Below, piece after piece: positions 34,766 through 42,896 of a stretch of DNA of 64,000 nt. Origin of the DNA: an uncultured Prevotellaceae bacterium (GTDB lineage Bacteria; Bacteroidota; Bacteroidia; Bacteroidales; Bacteroidaceae); the NCBI GenBank assembly GCA_900316445.1, contig ONCZ01000020.1, positions 1-64,000 on the forward strand. Reading direction: 5' to 3'. Each line of letters begins with the position of its first letter. Position 1 is the first letter of the stretch. The notes beneath the pieces were generated by a model. That model ran no database searches. It saw only the letters and a program-made list of their open reading frames with translations, and had not been told where the DNA came from. Both the position numbers and the translations under genes were made by a program.

Positions 34766-35017
34766 ATGCGTAAGATCATCGCTGAAGCTGACGAAATGAT
34801 CTTCCGTGCCAAGTTAAGGGATCTCCCCGAAGCCTTGTCATTCAGTTATATCGCCCAGAAATACTTTGGCAAGTCACGCGGTTGGCTCATGCAGAAGGTG
34901 AATGGCAATAAGGTTAACGGGAAGATTGCCTCCTTTACAGACGAGGAGCGCCGCCAGTTCCGCGAGGCCTTACAGGATCTAAGTGAAAAGATGACAGCTG
35001 TGGCAATGACTTTGTAA
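34766..35017 (+). CDS. DUF5053-like protein, 5'-truncated
   Basis: 83 residues (KLRDLPEALSFSYIAQKYFGKSRGWLMQKVNG). It resembles the C-terminal part of DUF5053 proteins, small helix-turn-helix-like proteins of Bacteroidetes. In-frame coding sequence (PQKEYEQGINEFDNG) continues upstream to 34721, where a TGA stops it, with no start codon; typical members are longer. I read this as the surviving 3' part of a truncated gene, possibly still expressed from the ATG at 34766. It marks the left side of an AT-richer island. A strong hairpin follows at 35101. Confidence 0.55.
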   Translation: MRKIIAEADEMIFRAKLRDLPEALSFSYIAQKYFGKSRGWLMQKVNGNKVNGKIASFTDEERRQFREALQDLSEKMTAVAMTL

Positions 35018-35100
35018 GCTTGATATCCATATACTCCGTCGCGATGACTGTTGTCGTTTTTTTATAAGATGAAGATTTAAGGTTTGACAATAGCTTATCT

Positions 35101-35134
35101 GAAGCCGTTGGCATAAGCGTATGTCAGCGGCTTC
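35101..35134 (+). terminator. long-stem terminator hairpin
   Basis: A 15-bp stem (GAAGCCGTTGGCATA with TATGTCAGCGGCTTC, G-U pairs included) closes on an AGCG loop, followed by a pyrimidine-rich run. It ends the DUF5053 unit. Confidence 0.75.
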
Positions 35135-35235
35135 CAATTTCTTTCCCCATTGTGTAAATAATCCCATTATCTTCTTTTTTTGAGAAGATTTTGAAGTTTT
35201 TCTTTATAAAGAGCATTACTTTCCAAACTTTTTCG

Positions 35236-35243
35236 TAATTTTG
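35236..35243 (+). promoter_or_regulatory. -7 box of an unassigned transcript
   Basis: TAATTTTG, fitting TAnnTTTG, in the gap between the DUF5053 terminator and the methyltransferase. The predicted transcript would start near 35250. Confidence 0.5.
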
Positions 35244-35314
35244 CAACGCTATCTGCTCATTGTGGCCGAGAACCCCTTATCGTAGGGAGGAGCTGCAGGG
35301 TGGGGCACTACATT

Positions 35315-35563
35315 ATGAAAAGGCGTTACTGGCGCTTTGTTTTTGGTCATTCTGAAACTACCACTTTCCGAATCACGGTCGAGAACATTGCAGGGGTAAC
35401 TCCACGGGGTGTGTATATCAGACTCCGTAGTGTGCTGCGAGGGCTAACCATGTCCTCACTAGCACACTTTACGGTGTATCTATATGCCTCTATGTGGGTG
35501 TTTCTCTGTCTGTTTACTGTGATGGGCTGTGGTAGGCCTCAGATGACGAACAGGCAGATGTAA
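35315..35563 (+). CDS. small hypothetical protein or structured-RNA region
   Basis: An 82-codon ORF from ATG 35315 (MKRRYWRFVFGHSETTTF...) with a hydrophobic C-terminal half. It vaguely resembles small hypothetical proteins I recall from Bacteroides, but I cannot name a family. The DNA also contains a long imperfect hairpin (35425-35474) in the middle of the frame, so the locus could instead be a noncoding RNA transcribed from 35236 to the terminator at 35791. Nothing else recognisable lies in 35564-35790. Confidence 0.35.
   Translation: MKRRYWRFVFGHSETTTFRITVENIAGVTPRGVYIRLRSVLRGLTMSSLAHFTVYLYASMWVFLCLFTVMGCGRPQMTNRQM
35425..35474 (+). other. imperfect long hairpin in an unassigned transcript
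   Basis: CCGTA-GTGTGCT-GC-GAGG pairs with CCTC-ACT-AGCACA-CTT-TACGG around an 11-nt loop. It is flanked by further TATA-type pairing. The transcript is bounded by a promoter box and a terminator. Confidence 0.5.
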
Positions 35564-35790
35564 GCATCCACGTTTTTCGTATGTAGCTATCAACATAGTA
35601 TAATCAATCTGACTTTCGGGTGCTTATCAGAACAAATAGAACAAGAAGACAGCAAAGAAAAACTGACTAAACCATACTGACGAGCATCATTTCGCTTCTG
35701 ACAAAAGAGAACTGGAAATCTAACTGACGCAGGAAGCAGAAAAGACGTAATGGACTCGGCGTTTCCAGTCGCTTCTTTTGGGCACGACAG

Positions 35791-35827
35791 CCCCTTGCGC
35801 TTTCTTTCAAAGGTGCAAGGGGTTTTT
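35791..35827 (+). terminator. intrinsic terminator just upstream of the methyltransferase
   Basis: CCCCTTGC (35791-35798) and GCAAGGGG (35815-35822), with inner CTTT/AAAG pairing, are followed by TTTTT. It ends only 17 bp before the methyltransferase ATG, so it may attenuate read-through into the R-M genes. Confidence 0.8.
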
Positions 35828-35843
35828 CGTGTCAAGAAACAAT

Positions 35844-37214
35844 ATGAGCGAGACTCAGTATGACGACAAGGGATTGAACTTTTTTAGTGTTGATAATCAA
35901 ATAGACAAAGTTGAAGAATCGGAAATACCCATTCGCTTTGATGACGAGCCATTGCATGAGGACAAAAAGCTCAGACTACTCTCTTTGTTCTCTGGATGTG
36001 GTGGTATGGATTTGGGATTCGAAGGTCACTTCATTGCCAATAAGAAATCATTTGCCGCAGATAGCCCATACATCTGTCATCAAATGAAAGATGGAAATTG
36101 GGTGTTCTTAAAGAAGACACAGTTCCAAACAGTTTTTGCCAATGATATATTGCCTGAGGCTGAAAAGGCTTGGACTGTATATATGAGCCGTTTTGGTTAT
36201 TGTGAGAACGTCTATCATAACGCTAGCATAGTGGAATTAGTAAAGATGCATCAGCAAGGTGCTGATATATTTCCTAAAGATATCGATGTTGTAACGGGTG
36301 GCTTCCCTTGTCAAGACTTTAGTGTTGCAGGCAAACGACAAGGATTCAACTCGCAAAAAGATGATTGGGGTAAGAAACGTTCAGACACCAAACCGACAGA
36401 AGAAAGTAGAGGCAAGCTTTATTTTTGGATGAAGCAGGTAATAGACATTGTCCATCCTAAGATATTCATTGCGGAGAATGTAAAAGGGCTTGTTAATTTG
36501 GGCGACGTAAAGAATATCATCCAACAGGACTTTGCCAGTGCAGACGGGAATGGATATATTGTGTTATCGCCGCAAGTCCTTCATGCCGGCAACTATGGAG
36601 TGCCAGAATCAAGGGAACGTGTCATCTTTATTGGAATAAGACGAAATGCTTTGAAAGTTGAGGCTCTTAAGGCATTGGAATCTGATATTGTCCCAGATGA
36701 GTATAATCCATATCCTAAGCCAACACATGCGGGAACTATTAAGGATGAAAAGCTACTACCTATGGTTACGACATATGATGTCTTGAAAGACCTTGATGAA
36801 CCAGAAGATTCGCATGATGAGTCACAAAAGGTTTACTCAAAAGCGAAGTTCCTTTCCAATGGCAGCCAGGGACAAATAGAGATAAAACTTGACGGACTTG
36901 GACCAACCATCCGTTCTGAGCATCATGGGAACATTGAGTTCCGTCGTCTCTCTGCTGAACATGGTGGTAAGCATGTTGATGAACTTAAAGCAGGCTTGAA
37001 AGAAAGAAGATTGACACCAAGAGAGTGTGCTTTGATACAGACATTTCCACCAGATTACCGCTTTGTAATTAAGAAGACTTCTGGCACTGGCTATCATGTC
37101 AGTTCTTCTGGAGCATATAAGATTATCGGTAATGCTGTCCCTCCTGTTTTAGCATATCATATTGCGATGAGATTACAAGAACTATGGCCTAAATATTTTG
37201 AAGATGACAAATAG
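35844..37214 (+). CDS. DNA cytosine-5 methyltransferase
   Basis: About 456 residues from ATG 35844; an upstream in-frame ATG lies before the terminator hairpin and is rejected. Motif I is LLSLFSGCGGMDLGF, motif IV GGFPCQDFS with catalytic Cys156, motif VI ENVKG, motif VIII ESRERVIF and motif X KIIGNAVPP. A variable target-recognition region precedes motif IX. It protects DNA against the nuclease encoded next; the recognition sequence cannot be read here. It overlaps the nuclease gene by 11 bp. Lower GC than neighbouring genes suggests horizontal transfer. Confidence 0.95.
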   Translation: MSETQYDDKGLNFFSVDNQIDKVEESEIPIRFDDEPLHEDKKLRLLSLFSGCGGMDLGFEGHFIANKKSFAADSPYICHQMKDGNWVFLKKTQFQTVFANDILPEAEKAWTVYMSRFGYCENVYHNASIVELVKMHQQGADIFPKDIDVVTGGFPCQDFSVAGKRQGFNSQKDDWGKKRSDTKPTEESRGKLYFWMKQVIDIVHPKIFIAENVKGLVNLGDVKNIIQQDFASADGNGYIVLSPQVLHAGNYGVPESRERVIFIGIRRNALKVEALKALESDIVPDEYNPYPKPTHAGTIKDEKLLPMVTTYDVLKDLDEPEDSHDESQKVYSKAKFLSNGSQGQIEIKLDGLGPTIRSEHHGNIEFRRLSAEHGGKHVDELKAGLKERRLTPRECALIQTFPPDYRFVIKKTSGTGYHVSSSGAYKIIGNAVPPVLAYHIAMRLQELWPKYFEDDK

Positions 37215-38316
37215 AGACGAAAACATCATTGCTATTCATAACAGAAGTATAGATGAAGCCAATAGGGCTTTTGCCGACTTCATGTGCAAGACTGAAGCCT
37301 GTTTTAATGAAAAGTCCAAAAGAAATCCCGCTCTGTTTCGAGATTGTTCTCCTTCGGAACTAGAGAAAGTTACAGAACGGATACTTAAAGAAGTATGTCA
37401 TTCCACTCCTTTTCGAGAATCTGACATATCCTTGGTCGCAGGACATACCTTTCCAGATATAATGACAACTAATATCTATGGAGTTGAGGTTAAGTCAACA
37501 AATAAGGATAAATGGACTTCAACAGGAAGCAGCATCGTCGAATCTACAAGAAGTGAGGATGTTGAGAGAATATATATGCTTTTTGGATGCTTGGGCAGCA
37601 CTCCACCTTCTTTCAGGTGCAGGCCATATCAAGAATGTCTTAAAGGTATTGCGGTTACTCACTCGCCACGATATCTAATAGATATGATGTTAAACGACAA
37701 AGAAAACATCTTCAGCAAGATGAATACTGATTATGACACTTTTCGTCTAATGGAAGAAAACGAGAAAATCTCCTGTGTTAGGAAATACTATATACAGAAA
37801 GCAAAAGAAGAGCACAAAGTGGAAATGCCTTGGTGGATGGGAGAAACAGCTAATGTGAGTCTGTCTATTTTCAGCGATTTGCCAGCAAACGTCAAAGAGG
37901 ATCTAACTACGAGGACTTATATATTGTTCCCTTCGGTATTCTCAAGAAATTCCTCTATTGGTTACAAAGAAGTGGCTTTGTGGTTATGTAATCACTACTC
38001 AGTCGTATGTCATAACATGCGCGACTCTTTTTCTGCAGGTGGTAAAATGACAATTCTCAATGGTAAACTTCTTAAGAAGCCATATCCTCAAGTAGTACAA
38101 AGACTTTTGGAAAGACAAGAACAGATAAAAGCCCTTTTACTCCACCCAGATAATGATTTACTTCTAGACATTAAAGAGTATTGGGATTTTCCATATGATC
38201 CTAAACACCTTTACCAATCATGGTTGAACATCATTGCAAATACTTTTCGTGGCAATCCAGAATTGGAGTTAATAGACATAAAGGAACTTATAAAGACTAA
38301 ATCCGTTCCTTATTAA
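37204..38316 (+). CDS. type II restriction endonuclease, PD-(D/E)XK type
   Basis: About 370 residues from ATG 37204 (a TTG two codons upstream is possible). The catalytic pattern is visible: Asp85 in FPDIM and Glu95-Val-Lys97 in GVEVKS. It is placed between a C5 methyltransferase and Vsr, overlapping the former and ending 2 bp before the latter, which is the typical layout of a type II system. The sequence is otherwise unfamiliar, as usual for restriction enzymes. It should cut the unmethylated sequence recognised by the upstream enzyme. Confidence 0.8.
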   Translation: MTNRDENIIAIHNRSIDEANRAFADFMCKTEACFNEKSKRNPALFRDCSPSELEKVTERILKEVCHSTPFRESDISLVAGHTFPDIMTTNIYGVEVKSTNKDKWTSTGSSIVESTRSEDVERIYMLFGCLGSTPPSFRCRPYQECLKGIAVTHSPRYLIDMMLNDKENIFSKMNTDYDTFRLMEENEKISCVRKYYIQKAKEEHKVEMPWWMGETANVSLSIFSDLPANVKEDLTTRTYILFPSVFSRNSSIGYKEVALWLCNHYSVVCHNMRDSFSAGGKMTILNGKLLKKPYPQVVQRLLERQEQIKALLLHPDNDLLLDIKEYWDFPYDPKHLYQSWLNIIANTFRGNPELELIDIKELIKTKSVPY

Positions 38317-38318
38317 CA

Positions 38319-38843
38319 ATGGAAAAGTTCTCTTCAAAGCATCATCACAATAACATGGCCGCTATCCGATCGAAGGATACAAAGCCGGAGATAATCGTGC
38401 GCAAAGAGTTGTGGAAACGCGGGTTCAGATACAGACTTAATCATAAACGGCTGCCTGGACATCCAGATTTGGTACTAAGGAAATATAGGACGTGTATCTT
38501 CGTGAATGGTTGCTTCTGGCATGGACACTACGTTGAACTAGAAAAAATGGAAAGTTCAAAATGCTGTAGGATACCCAATACTAATCGTGAGTTCTGGGCT
38601 GCGAAGATTCGAAGGAATAAAGAACGAGATAAAGAGGAACAACATAAGTTGGCTGAAATGGGTTGGCATTGCATCACGGTGTGGGAGTGCGAACTCATGT
38701 CCAAGGTTAGGGAAAAGACTATAGATTCAATAGCATTTACATTGAACTATATCTGGTTGCAGGATCATGGTGTCAAGTGTGTGCCTTATCCTCTGTTGGA
38801 AGAAGAGGAAATGCAGACGCCGATGGCTGCGGAAGAAAGATAG
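38319..38843 (+). CDS. vsr: very short patch repair endonuclease
   Basis: 174 residues. It nicks next to T:G mismatches arising from deamination of 5-methylcytosine. Diagnostic motifs: NMAAIRSKDTKPE, LPGHPDLVL with the catalytic Asp, CIFVNGCFWHGH and TNREFWAAKI. It follows the restriction gene by 2 bp. Its presence confirms that the methyltransferase makes 5-methylcytosine. The acidic C-terminal extension is slightly longer than usual. Confidence 0.94.
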   Translation: MEKFSSKHHHNNMAAIRSKDTKPEIIVRKELWKRGFRYRLNHKRLPGHPDLVLRKYRTCIFVNGCFWHGHYVELEKMESSKCCRIPNTNREFWAAKIRRNKERDKEEQHKLAEMGWHCITVWECELMSKVREKTIDSIAFTLNYIWLQDHGVKCVPYPLLEEEEMQTPMAAEER

Positions 38844-38925
38844 CAATTATAATTAGGTGTTGGTACTTTTTTTCGCGTGAGTTATGATTTGAACAGCCAT
38901 TTTATACATTCCGCTGATTATAAAC

Positions 38926-39162
38926 CTTTGTTGCTGTGATTATCTACGCTTCGTGTTGCCGTTATGAAAGCTTCGTGTTGCGATTATGAAGGCTTTGTGC
39001 TCCGAACAACAAGCATGGTTTTGCCAAGAAAGGTTAGTCCAAAGTCCAAGAAAGGTGCCTGGTTCCTATAAGAAAGGTGGCATGTTTCTCTGAAATTCTC
39101 TCGAGAATTCAGGAGTTTCCCCTAAGGAAAGTGGGAGTTTCCCCTAAGGAAAGTCCGAGTTT
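38926..39162. repeat. composite array with 22-bp period
   Basis: Three successive motifs all repeat at exactly 22 bp. GCTTCGTGTTGC..ATTATGAA occurs at 38948, 38970 and 38992 (degenerate at 38926). CCAAGAAAGGT occurs at 39024, 39046 and 39068 (variant). AAAGTnnnAGTTT occurs at 39128 and 39150, with a variant at 39106. The last motif is the one at 16008-16108. Confidence 0.8.
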
Positions 39163-39249
39163 ACATAGGGTAAACTCCTGGCGAACCAGAAACAGGAAAA
39201 AAGAACTACTGATTGCCTGAAAAAAGAGGTGCATAGCAAAAAATCCATC

Positions 39250-39482
39250 AGATCTCCCGTTTTCTTTGAAAACACCTGTGTTTATCGGGGTTTCAAGACG
39301 GGAGGTCTTCTCTGGAGACCTCCCTCAAACCTCCCATAGACCTCCCGTCTGAATTCCCCTGCCTAAGGATTAAGGGAGGGGTGACGGGAGGTCTATGGGA
39401 GATCTATGGGAGGTCATGTAACAACACCTCCCGTGCGAAAACCCCTTTATATACAGGCACTTCCAAAGAAAACGGGAGGTCT
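39250..39482. repeat. large nested palindrome of gggaggtct words
   Basis: The outer arms 39250-39308 and 39424-39482 are inverted copies, about 45 of 59 identical. Inside, CCTCCC-type words repeat every 11 bp on the left, with GGGAGG words every 11 bp on the right, around a centre near 39366. The gap 38844-39501 holds no gene. Confidence 0.8.
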
Positions 39483-39501
39483 CGGCACAAAATCAGGCTA
39501 T

Positions 39502-41697
39502 TTACTCTTCCCAGCGGAAGACGGAGCCGTTGCGGCGGGCGGGGTCGGCACCAGTGAAGTCAATCGAATAGGGACTGCCGGTGGTGGGACTCTTGCCGAT
39601 GTAACGATGGGTGCGCATCGACATGAGCATGAACTCGCGATTGAGATAGTCCTGCCACATGAAGACCTCGGCCTTCTTTTCGTCTGTCGTCAGGCGGACA
39701 TCACCAGCGATACCAAAGCCGGAACTGAAGACATAGCGGCCGTCTTCGCATTGGAGGATGACCTGTCCCTGGCCTTTGTCGATGACTCGGAAACGGGTCT
39801 GGGGACTACGGTCTGAGGCATCGGTGTCGTAAAGCAGTCCGTGGGTGGTCGCGATGGCAGGCTTGCCTGTAGCCAGATTGACGATACGGACGGTCTTGCC
39901 GAGCGGGATGTTCTGACTGCGGTCTGCCAGAGGCTCCTCGACGGTGAAATTGTCGAATTCGGCATAGCCGCCTTTCAGGCCCTTGTGGTTGAAGGCAAAG
40001 AGGGCGTGGCGCGAACCCTGGAAGGAGATGAGCTGATAGCTCAAGGGCATCATGCGGCCCAGCGTCTGGAAGGTCACGCCGTCCGTCGAATAGGCGTATT
40101 GCGCTTGATTGTTGTCGTAGTCACCCACCATGCGGAGGTAGATTTTCGAGGAAGGAGGAAGGAGGAATGAGGAAGGAGAAATGCCAACAGTGTCGTTGGT
40201 GGCCTGCTCAAAGCAGCGGAGGGTGAGAGAGTTGCCATCCTTGACGATGCCGATCCAGGAGCAGGGCACGTTAATGTTGCCCAGACCAGCGACATCGCCG
40301 TCTTTCATGCCTTTCGTATAGAGCTCGACGGTGGTGATGCTTTTAGGGCCGATGACGCGCTGGGTAAGGGTGTTACGGGCCCACATCAGCTGTTCGGCAG
40401 GCATCGACTGGAGGCGCAGACGGCCGTTCTTCAGGCTCCATTTGCTGTCGTCGGGGTTGTGGTTCCACTGCCAGATGGGCTTGAGGGATTTATCGGGGGT
40501 GCGGGAGTGCGGGGGTGCGGAGGTGCGAGAATACTCAAAGTCGTCGGAGCGGTCGTATGGGGCAAAAGAGGTATTCTCGTACCCTCGTACCCCCGTACCT
40601 CCGTTCCCCCGAATATTCGGTTTGAGCCAAGTACGTGGGGCACGGCCAAGGTTGCCTTCGAGGCCGAGCATGGGCCAGCCGTCTTTCCAAGTGATGGGCG
40701 CAAGGGTAACGGTGCGGCCAATGGAGTGGAAGTCCATCATCAGCAGCGCCCACCACTGTCCGCTCTGATCCTCGACGATGCCGCCCTGATGGATGTTGGT
40801 GCAGGCCGTGGCATCGCGGTCGACCTCAGGGATGCCGAACTTTGTTCCGTCCTCGCCGATGCGGTATTTCACATCGCGAGGCACCTGGGTGAGCGGCGCA
40901 GCATGATAGCCGAAGGTCTCGTCGGCGGTGATGGTGATGGTCTCGTAGGGACCCCAGATGCTCTTGGAACGGGAGCAGAGGGTGCGGCCGTTGGGCATGT
41001 AGTCGGTAGAGATGAGGTAATACATGCCACCTATCTTATACATGTGATGGCCCTCGCCGACGGCATTGCCCTCAGGGATGATGGTGCGCTCCGTCTCCTC
41101 GATGGGACCGCTCATGTCGGGCTTCAGCTCCGTACACTTCACCTCGCCATAGCCGTGGATGGCGTAGATCTTACCGTCGTCGTCGAAGAGCACACTGAGA
41201 TCGTAGATACGTCCCTGCATGTTGTGGTGCTCCCACGGTCCGCGGATGTCCTTCGAGGTGTAGCATTGCAGGCCCTTGCCGTTGATGTTGGTGAACACGT
41301 AGAACTGCCCGTTGGCAAAACGGATGGCTGGCGCCCAGACACCCTGACCGTAAATCTCCTGGTGGTTCTTCAGCGAGAAAGCATCGTCATCGAAGTCGAA
41401 ACGGTCGAAGCAATAGCTTATGTTCTCCCAGTTGACGAGGTCTTTGGAATGGAGGATGACAAGTCCTGGCACGGTGTGCATCGTTGTACCGGCGAGATAG
41501 TAGTCATCACCCACACGGAGAATGTCAGGATCGGAGAACTCGTCGTAGAACAACGGATTGGTGAACGTGCCGTTACCATTGTCGGCCGTCCACGACCGCT
41601 GCTGGGCGTTCACCAAAAGTGAAAAGGTGAAAAGGTGAAAAAGTGAAACACCTATCACCAAGCCCTTTGCCTTTATTCTTACATTTTTCATCATCAT
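39502..41697 (-). CDS. multidomain GH43 glycoside hydrolase, secreted
   Basis: About 731 residues. The start could be 41697 or 41691. The catalytic propeller has SDPDILRVGDDYYLAGTT (base Asp), GVWAPAIR and AVGEGHHMYKIGGMYYL (acid Glu). A beta-sandwich of the xylosidase/arabinofuranosidase C-terminal type follows from about residue 420, then a last beta-rich domain (NLATGKPAIATT...RYVFSSGFG). Two word-repeat inserts lie between or within domains (40496-40609; 40147-40184), and the signal-peptide core FHLFTFSLL is encoded by a third (41615-41747). It is the last gene of the arabinan-type locus. Confidence 0.87.
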   Translation of the reverse strand: MMMKNVRIKAKGLVIGVSLFHLFTFSLLVNAQQRSWTADNGNGTFTNPLFYDEFSDPDILRVGDDYYLAGTTMHTVPGLVILHSKDLVNWENISYCFDRFDFDDDAFSLKNHQEIYGQGVWAPAIRFANGQFYVFTNINGKGLQCYTSKDIRGPWEHHNMQGRIYDLSVLFDDDGKIYAIHGYGEVKCTELKPDMSGPIEETERTIIPEGNAVGEGHHMYKIGGMYYLISTDYMPNGRTLCSRSKSIWGPYETITITADETFGYHAAPLTQVPRDVKYRIGEDGTKFGIPEVDRDATACTNIHQGGIVEDQSGQWWALLMMDFHSIGRTVTLAPITWKDGWPMLGLEGNLGRAPRTWLKPNIRGNGGTGVRGYENTSFAPYDRSDDFEYSRTSAPPHSRTPDKSLKPIWQWNHNPDDSKWSLKNGRLRLQSMPAEQLMWARNTLTQRVIGPKSITTVELYTKGMKDGDVAGLGNINVPCSWIGIVKDGNSLTLRCFEQATNDTVGISPSSFLLPPSSKIYLRMVGDYDNNQAQYAYSTDGVTFQTLGRMMPLSYQLISFQGSRHALFAFNHKGLKGGYAEFDNFTVEEPLADRSQNIPLGKTVRIVNLATGKPAIATTHGLLYDTDASDRSPQTRFRVIDKGQGQVILQCEDGRYVFSSGFGIAGDVRLTTDEKKAEVFMWQDYLNREFMLMSMRTHRYIGKSPTTGSPYSIDFTGADPARRNGSVFRWEE
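40147..40184. repeat. single word-repeat arm inside the GH43 gene
   Basis: CGAGGAAGGAGGAAGGAGG plus further GGA words, in frame. It is 36/38 identical to 53064-53101 in the propeller-AraC regulator gene 13 kb away, proving a dispersed family. Confidence 0.8.
40496..40609. repeat. inverted word-repeat element in frame within the GH43 gene
   Basis: The arms 40496-40534 and 40571-40609 are inverted copies, 30 of 39 identical, of GGGTGCGGA/GGGTACGAG words. The 114-bp span is a multiple of three and encodes a Gly/Arg/Ser/Pro-rich linker between the propeller and the beta-sandwich. Confidence 0.85.
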
Positions 41698-41747
41698 TCC
41701 TTATTTATTACTATTTCACCTTTTCACTCTTTCACCTTTTCACCTTT
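41615..41747. repeat. inverted word-repeat element spanning a signal peptide and start codon
   Basis: The arms 41615-41648 and 41714-41747 are inverted copies, 30 of 34 identical, of GGTGAAAA words. The left arm encodes the hydrophobic core of the GH43 signal peptide; the right arm lies upstream of its start and touches the end of the next GH43 gene. Confidence 0.85.
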
Positions 41748-42795
41748 ATTTCAGTGTAGGCCAGCCGTCGGACGTCCAACGGATAGGACGCTGGATGAGG
41801 ATCGAGGCACCCTGATGGGCGATGCTGTAACCGTGACAGATGAAGATGTCCTGTCCGTCGAAGGTATAGGCGGCACAGTGGCCGGCAGCCTCAAAGGCTT
41901 TCTTGTCGCCCTCGATGAAGAGGTTTCCACCGCCATAACACATATCACGTCCCTCACGATCGAGATAGGGGCCTTCGACGTTCTTGCTACGGCCTACGGC
42001 CACACGATAGGTGCTTTTGGCACCCTGACAGCAGTAGTCCCAAGAGACAAAGAGGTAATACCAACCGTCGTGCTTGAAGATGAAGGGTGCTTCGATCGCA
42101 TTAGGTCCGGCAAAGTCGGACGTGGGATTCTTCGGAGGATTGGGATTCACCGGAAGGGCGTTCTTTGCCTCCGGATCCGAGAGATTGAAGCGGCGGGCGA
42201 TGGTGCGGGGCTTTTCGCCCTTGGCGATATGCATCGTCGTGTCGAGGCGGGCCAGCTGGATGCCGTCCCAGAAAGAACCCCACACGAGCCAGGGCTGATC
42301 CTGATCGTCGATGACGAAGTTGGGGTCGATGGCGTTCCAGTTGTCGCGGCCTTCACGGGACGTGACGATGCAGCCCATGTCATCCCAAAGGCCAAAGGTC
42401 AAGGAACGGGTGGAGAGGAGTCCGATGGCAGAGCCGTTGCGTCCGAAGGTGGAACAGCTGTAGGCGAGCCACCAGCGGTCGTGCCATTTGATGACATCCG
42501 GTGCCCAGACGTGATGGGTGAAGCCGGGAACAGAGTCGTGAGTCCACTGGGGGATGACGGACATGACGGGAGTCGTCTTCACCGTCCAGGTCTTGCGGTC
42601 CTTGGAGGTCATGTGCTGAATACCCATGCCTGTGGCAAAGATATGCCAGGTGCTGTCTTCGTAGGCCATCACGGGGTCGTGGACCATCGGTGTGTCGGTC
42701 TGGAAGTCTTTTTGTTGGAAGCGGTGCGGCTGCCCTGCTGCCGTCATAGGCACAATAAGGACTAACAGCGACCACAGTATTGTTTTCGCTTTCAT
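41746..42795 (-). CDS. GH43 endo-arabinanase-like enzyme
   Basis: About 349 residues from ATG 42795 (an ATG four codons earlier is possible), with a signal peptide (to TAAGQ). A single GH43 domain of arabinanase size: MVHDPVMAYEDSTWHIFATG, HHVWAPDVI, NAIDPNFVIDDQDQPW (modulating Asp) and NAIEAPFIFKHDGWYYLF (acid Glu), then DYCCQG as in endo-alpha-1,5-L-arabinanases. It should cut the arabinan backbone in the periplasm or at the surface. It sits between the glycan-binding lipoprotein and the larger GH43 in one operon. Confidence 0.88.
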   Translation of the reverse strand: MKAKTILWSLLVLIVPMTAAGQPHRFQQKDFQTDTPMVHDPVMAYEDSTWHIFATGMGIQHMTSKDRKTWTVKTTPVMSVIPQWTHDSVPGFTHHVWAPDVIKWHDRWWLAYSCSTFGRNGSAIGLLSTRSLTFGLWDDMGCIVTSREGRDNWNAIDPNFVIDDQDQPWLVWGSFWDGIQLARLDTTMHIAKGEKPRTIARRFNLSDPEAKNALPVNPNPPKNPTSDFAGPNAIEAPFIFKHDGWYYLFVSWDYCCQGAKSTYRVAVGRSKNVEGPYLDREGRDMCYGGGNLFIEGDKKAFEAAGHCAAYTFDGQDIFICHGYSIAHQGASILIQRPIRWTSDGWPTLK

Positions 42796-42896
42796 AACGA
42801 TTGTCATTAAAATAAGAAAAAAGGAAGGGGAGCGGGCTTCACTAAGTCCGCCCCCCTTGGTTGATTAACCAATCATGTGGAAAATGTAATCAAAAC

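Noticed and set aside
34700..35000. tRNA attachment site for the R-M island
   Set aside because: No tRNA-like sequence, integrase or direct repeats bounding the island were seen.
35778..35843. Upstream ATG for the cytosine methyltransferase
   Set aside because: The extra 22 codons cross an intrinsic terminator hairpin and have no family similarity.
37198..37203. TTG start for the restriction endonuclease
   Set aside because: An ATG two codons downstream is more likely and keeps the overlap with the methyltransferase typical.
38926..39162. CRISPR-like array
   Set aside because: The period is 22 bp with a 11-13 bp conserved part and 9-11 variable bases, too short for repeat plus spacer, and no cas genes are near.
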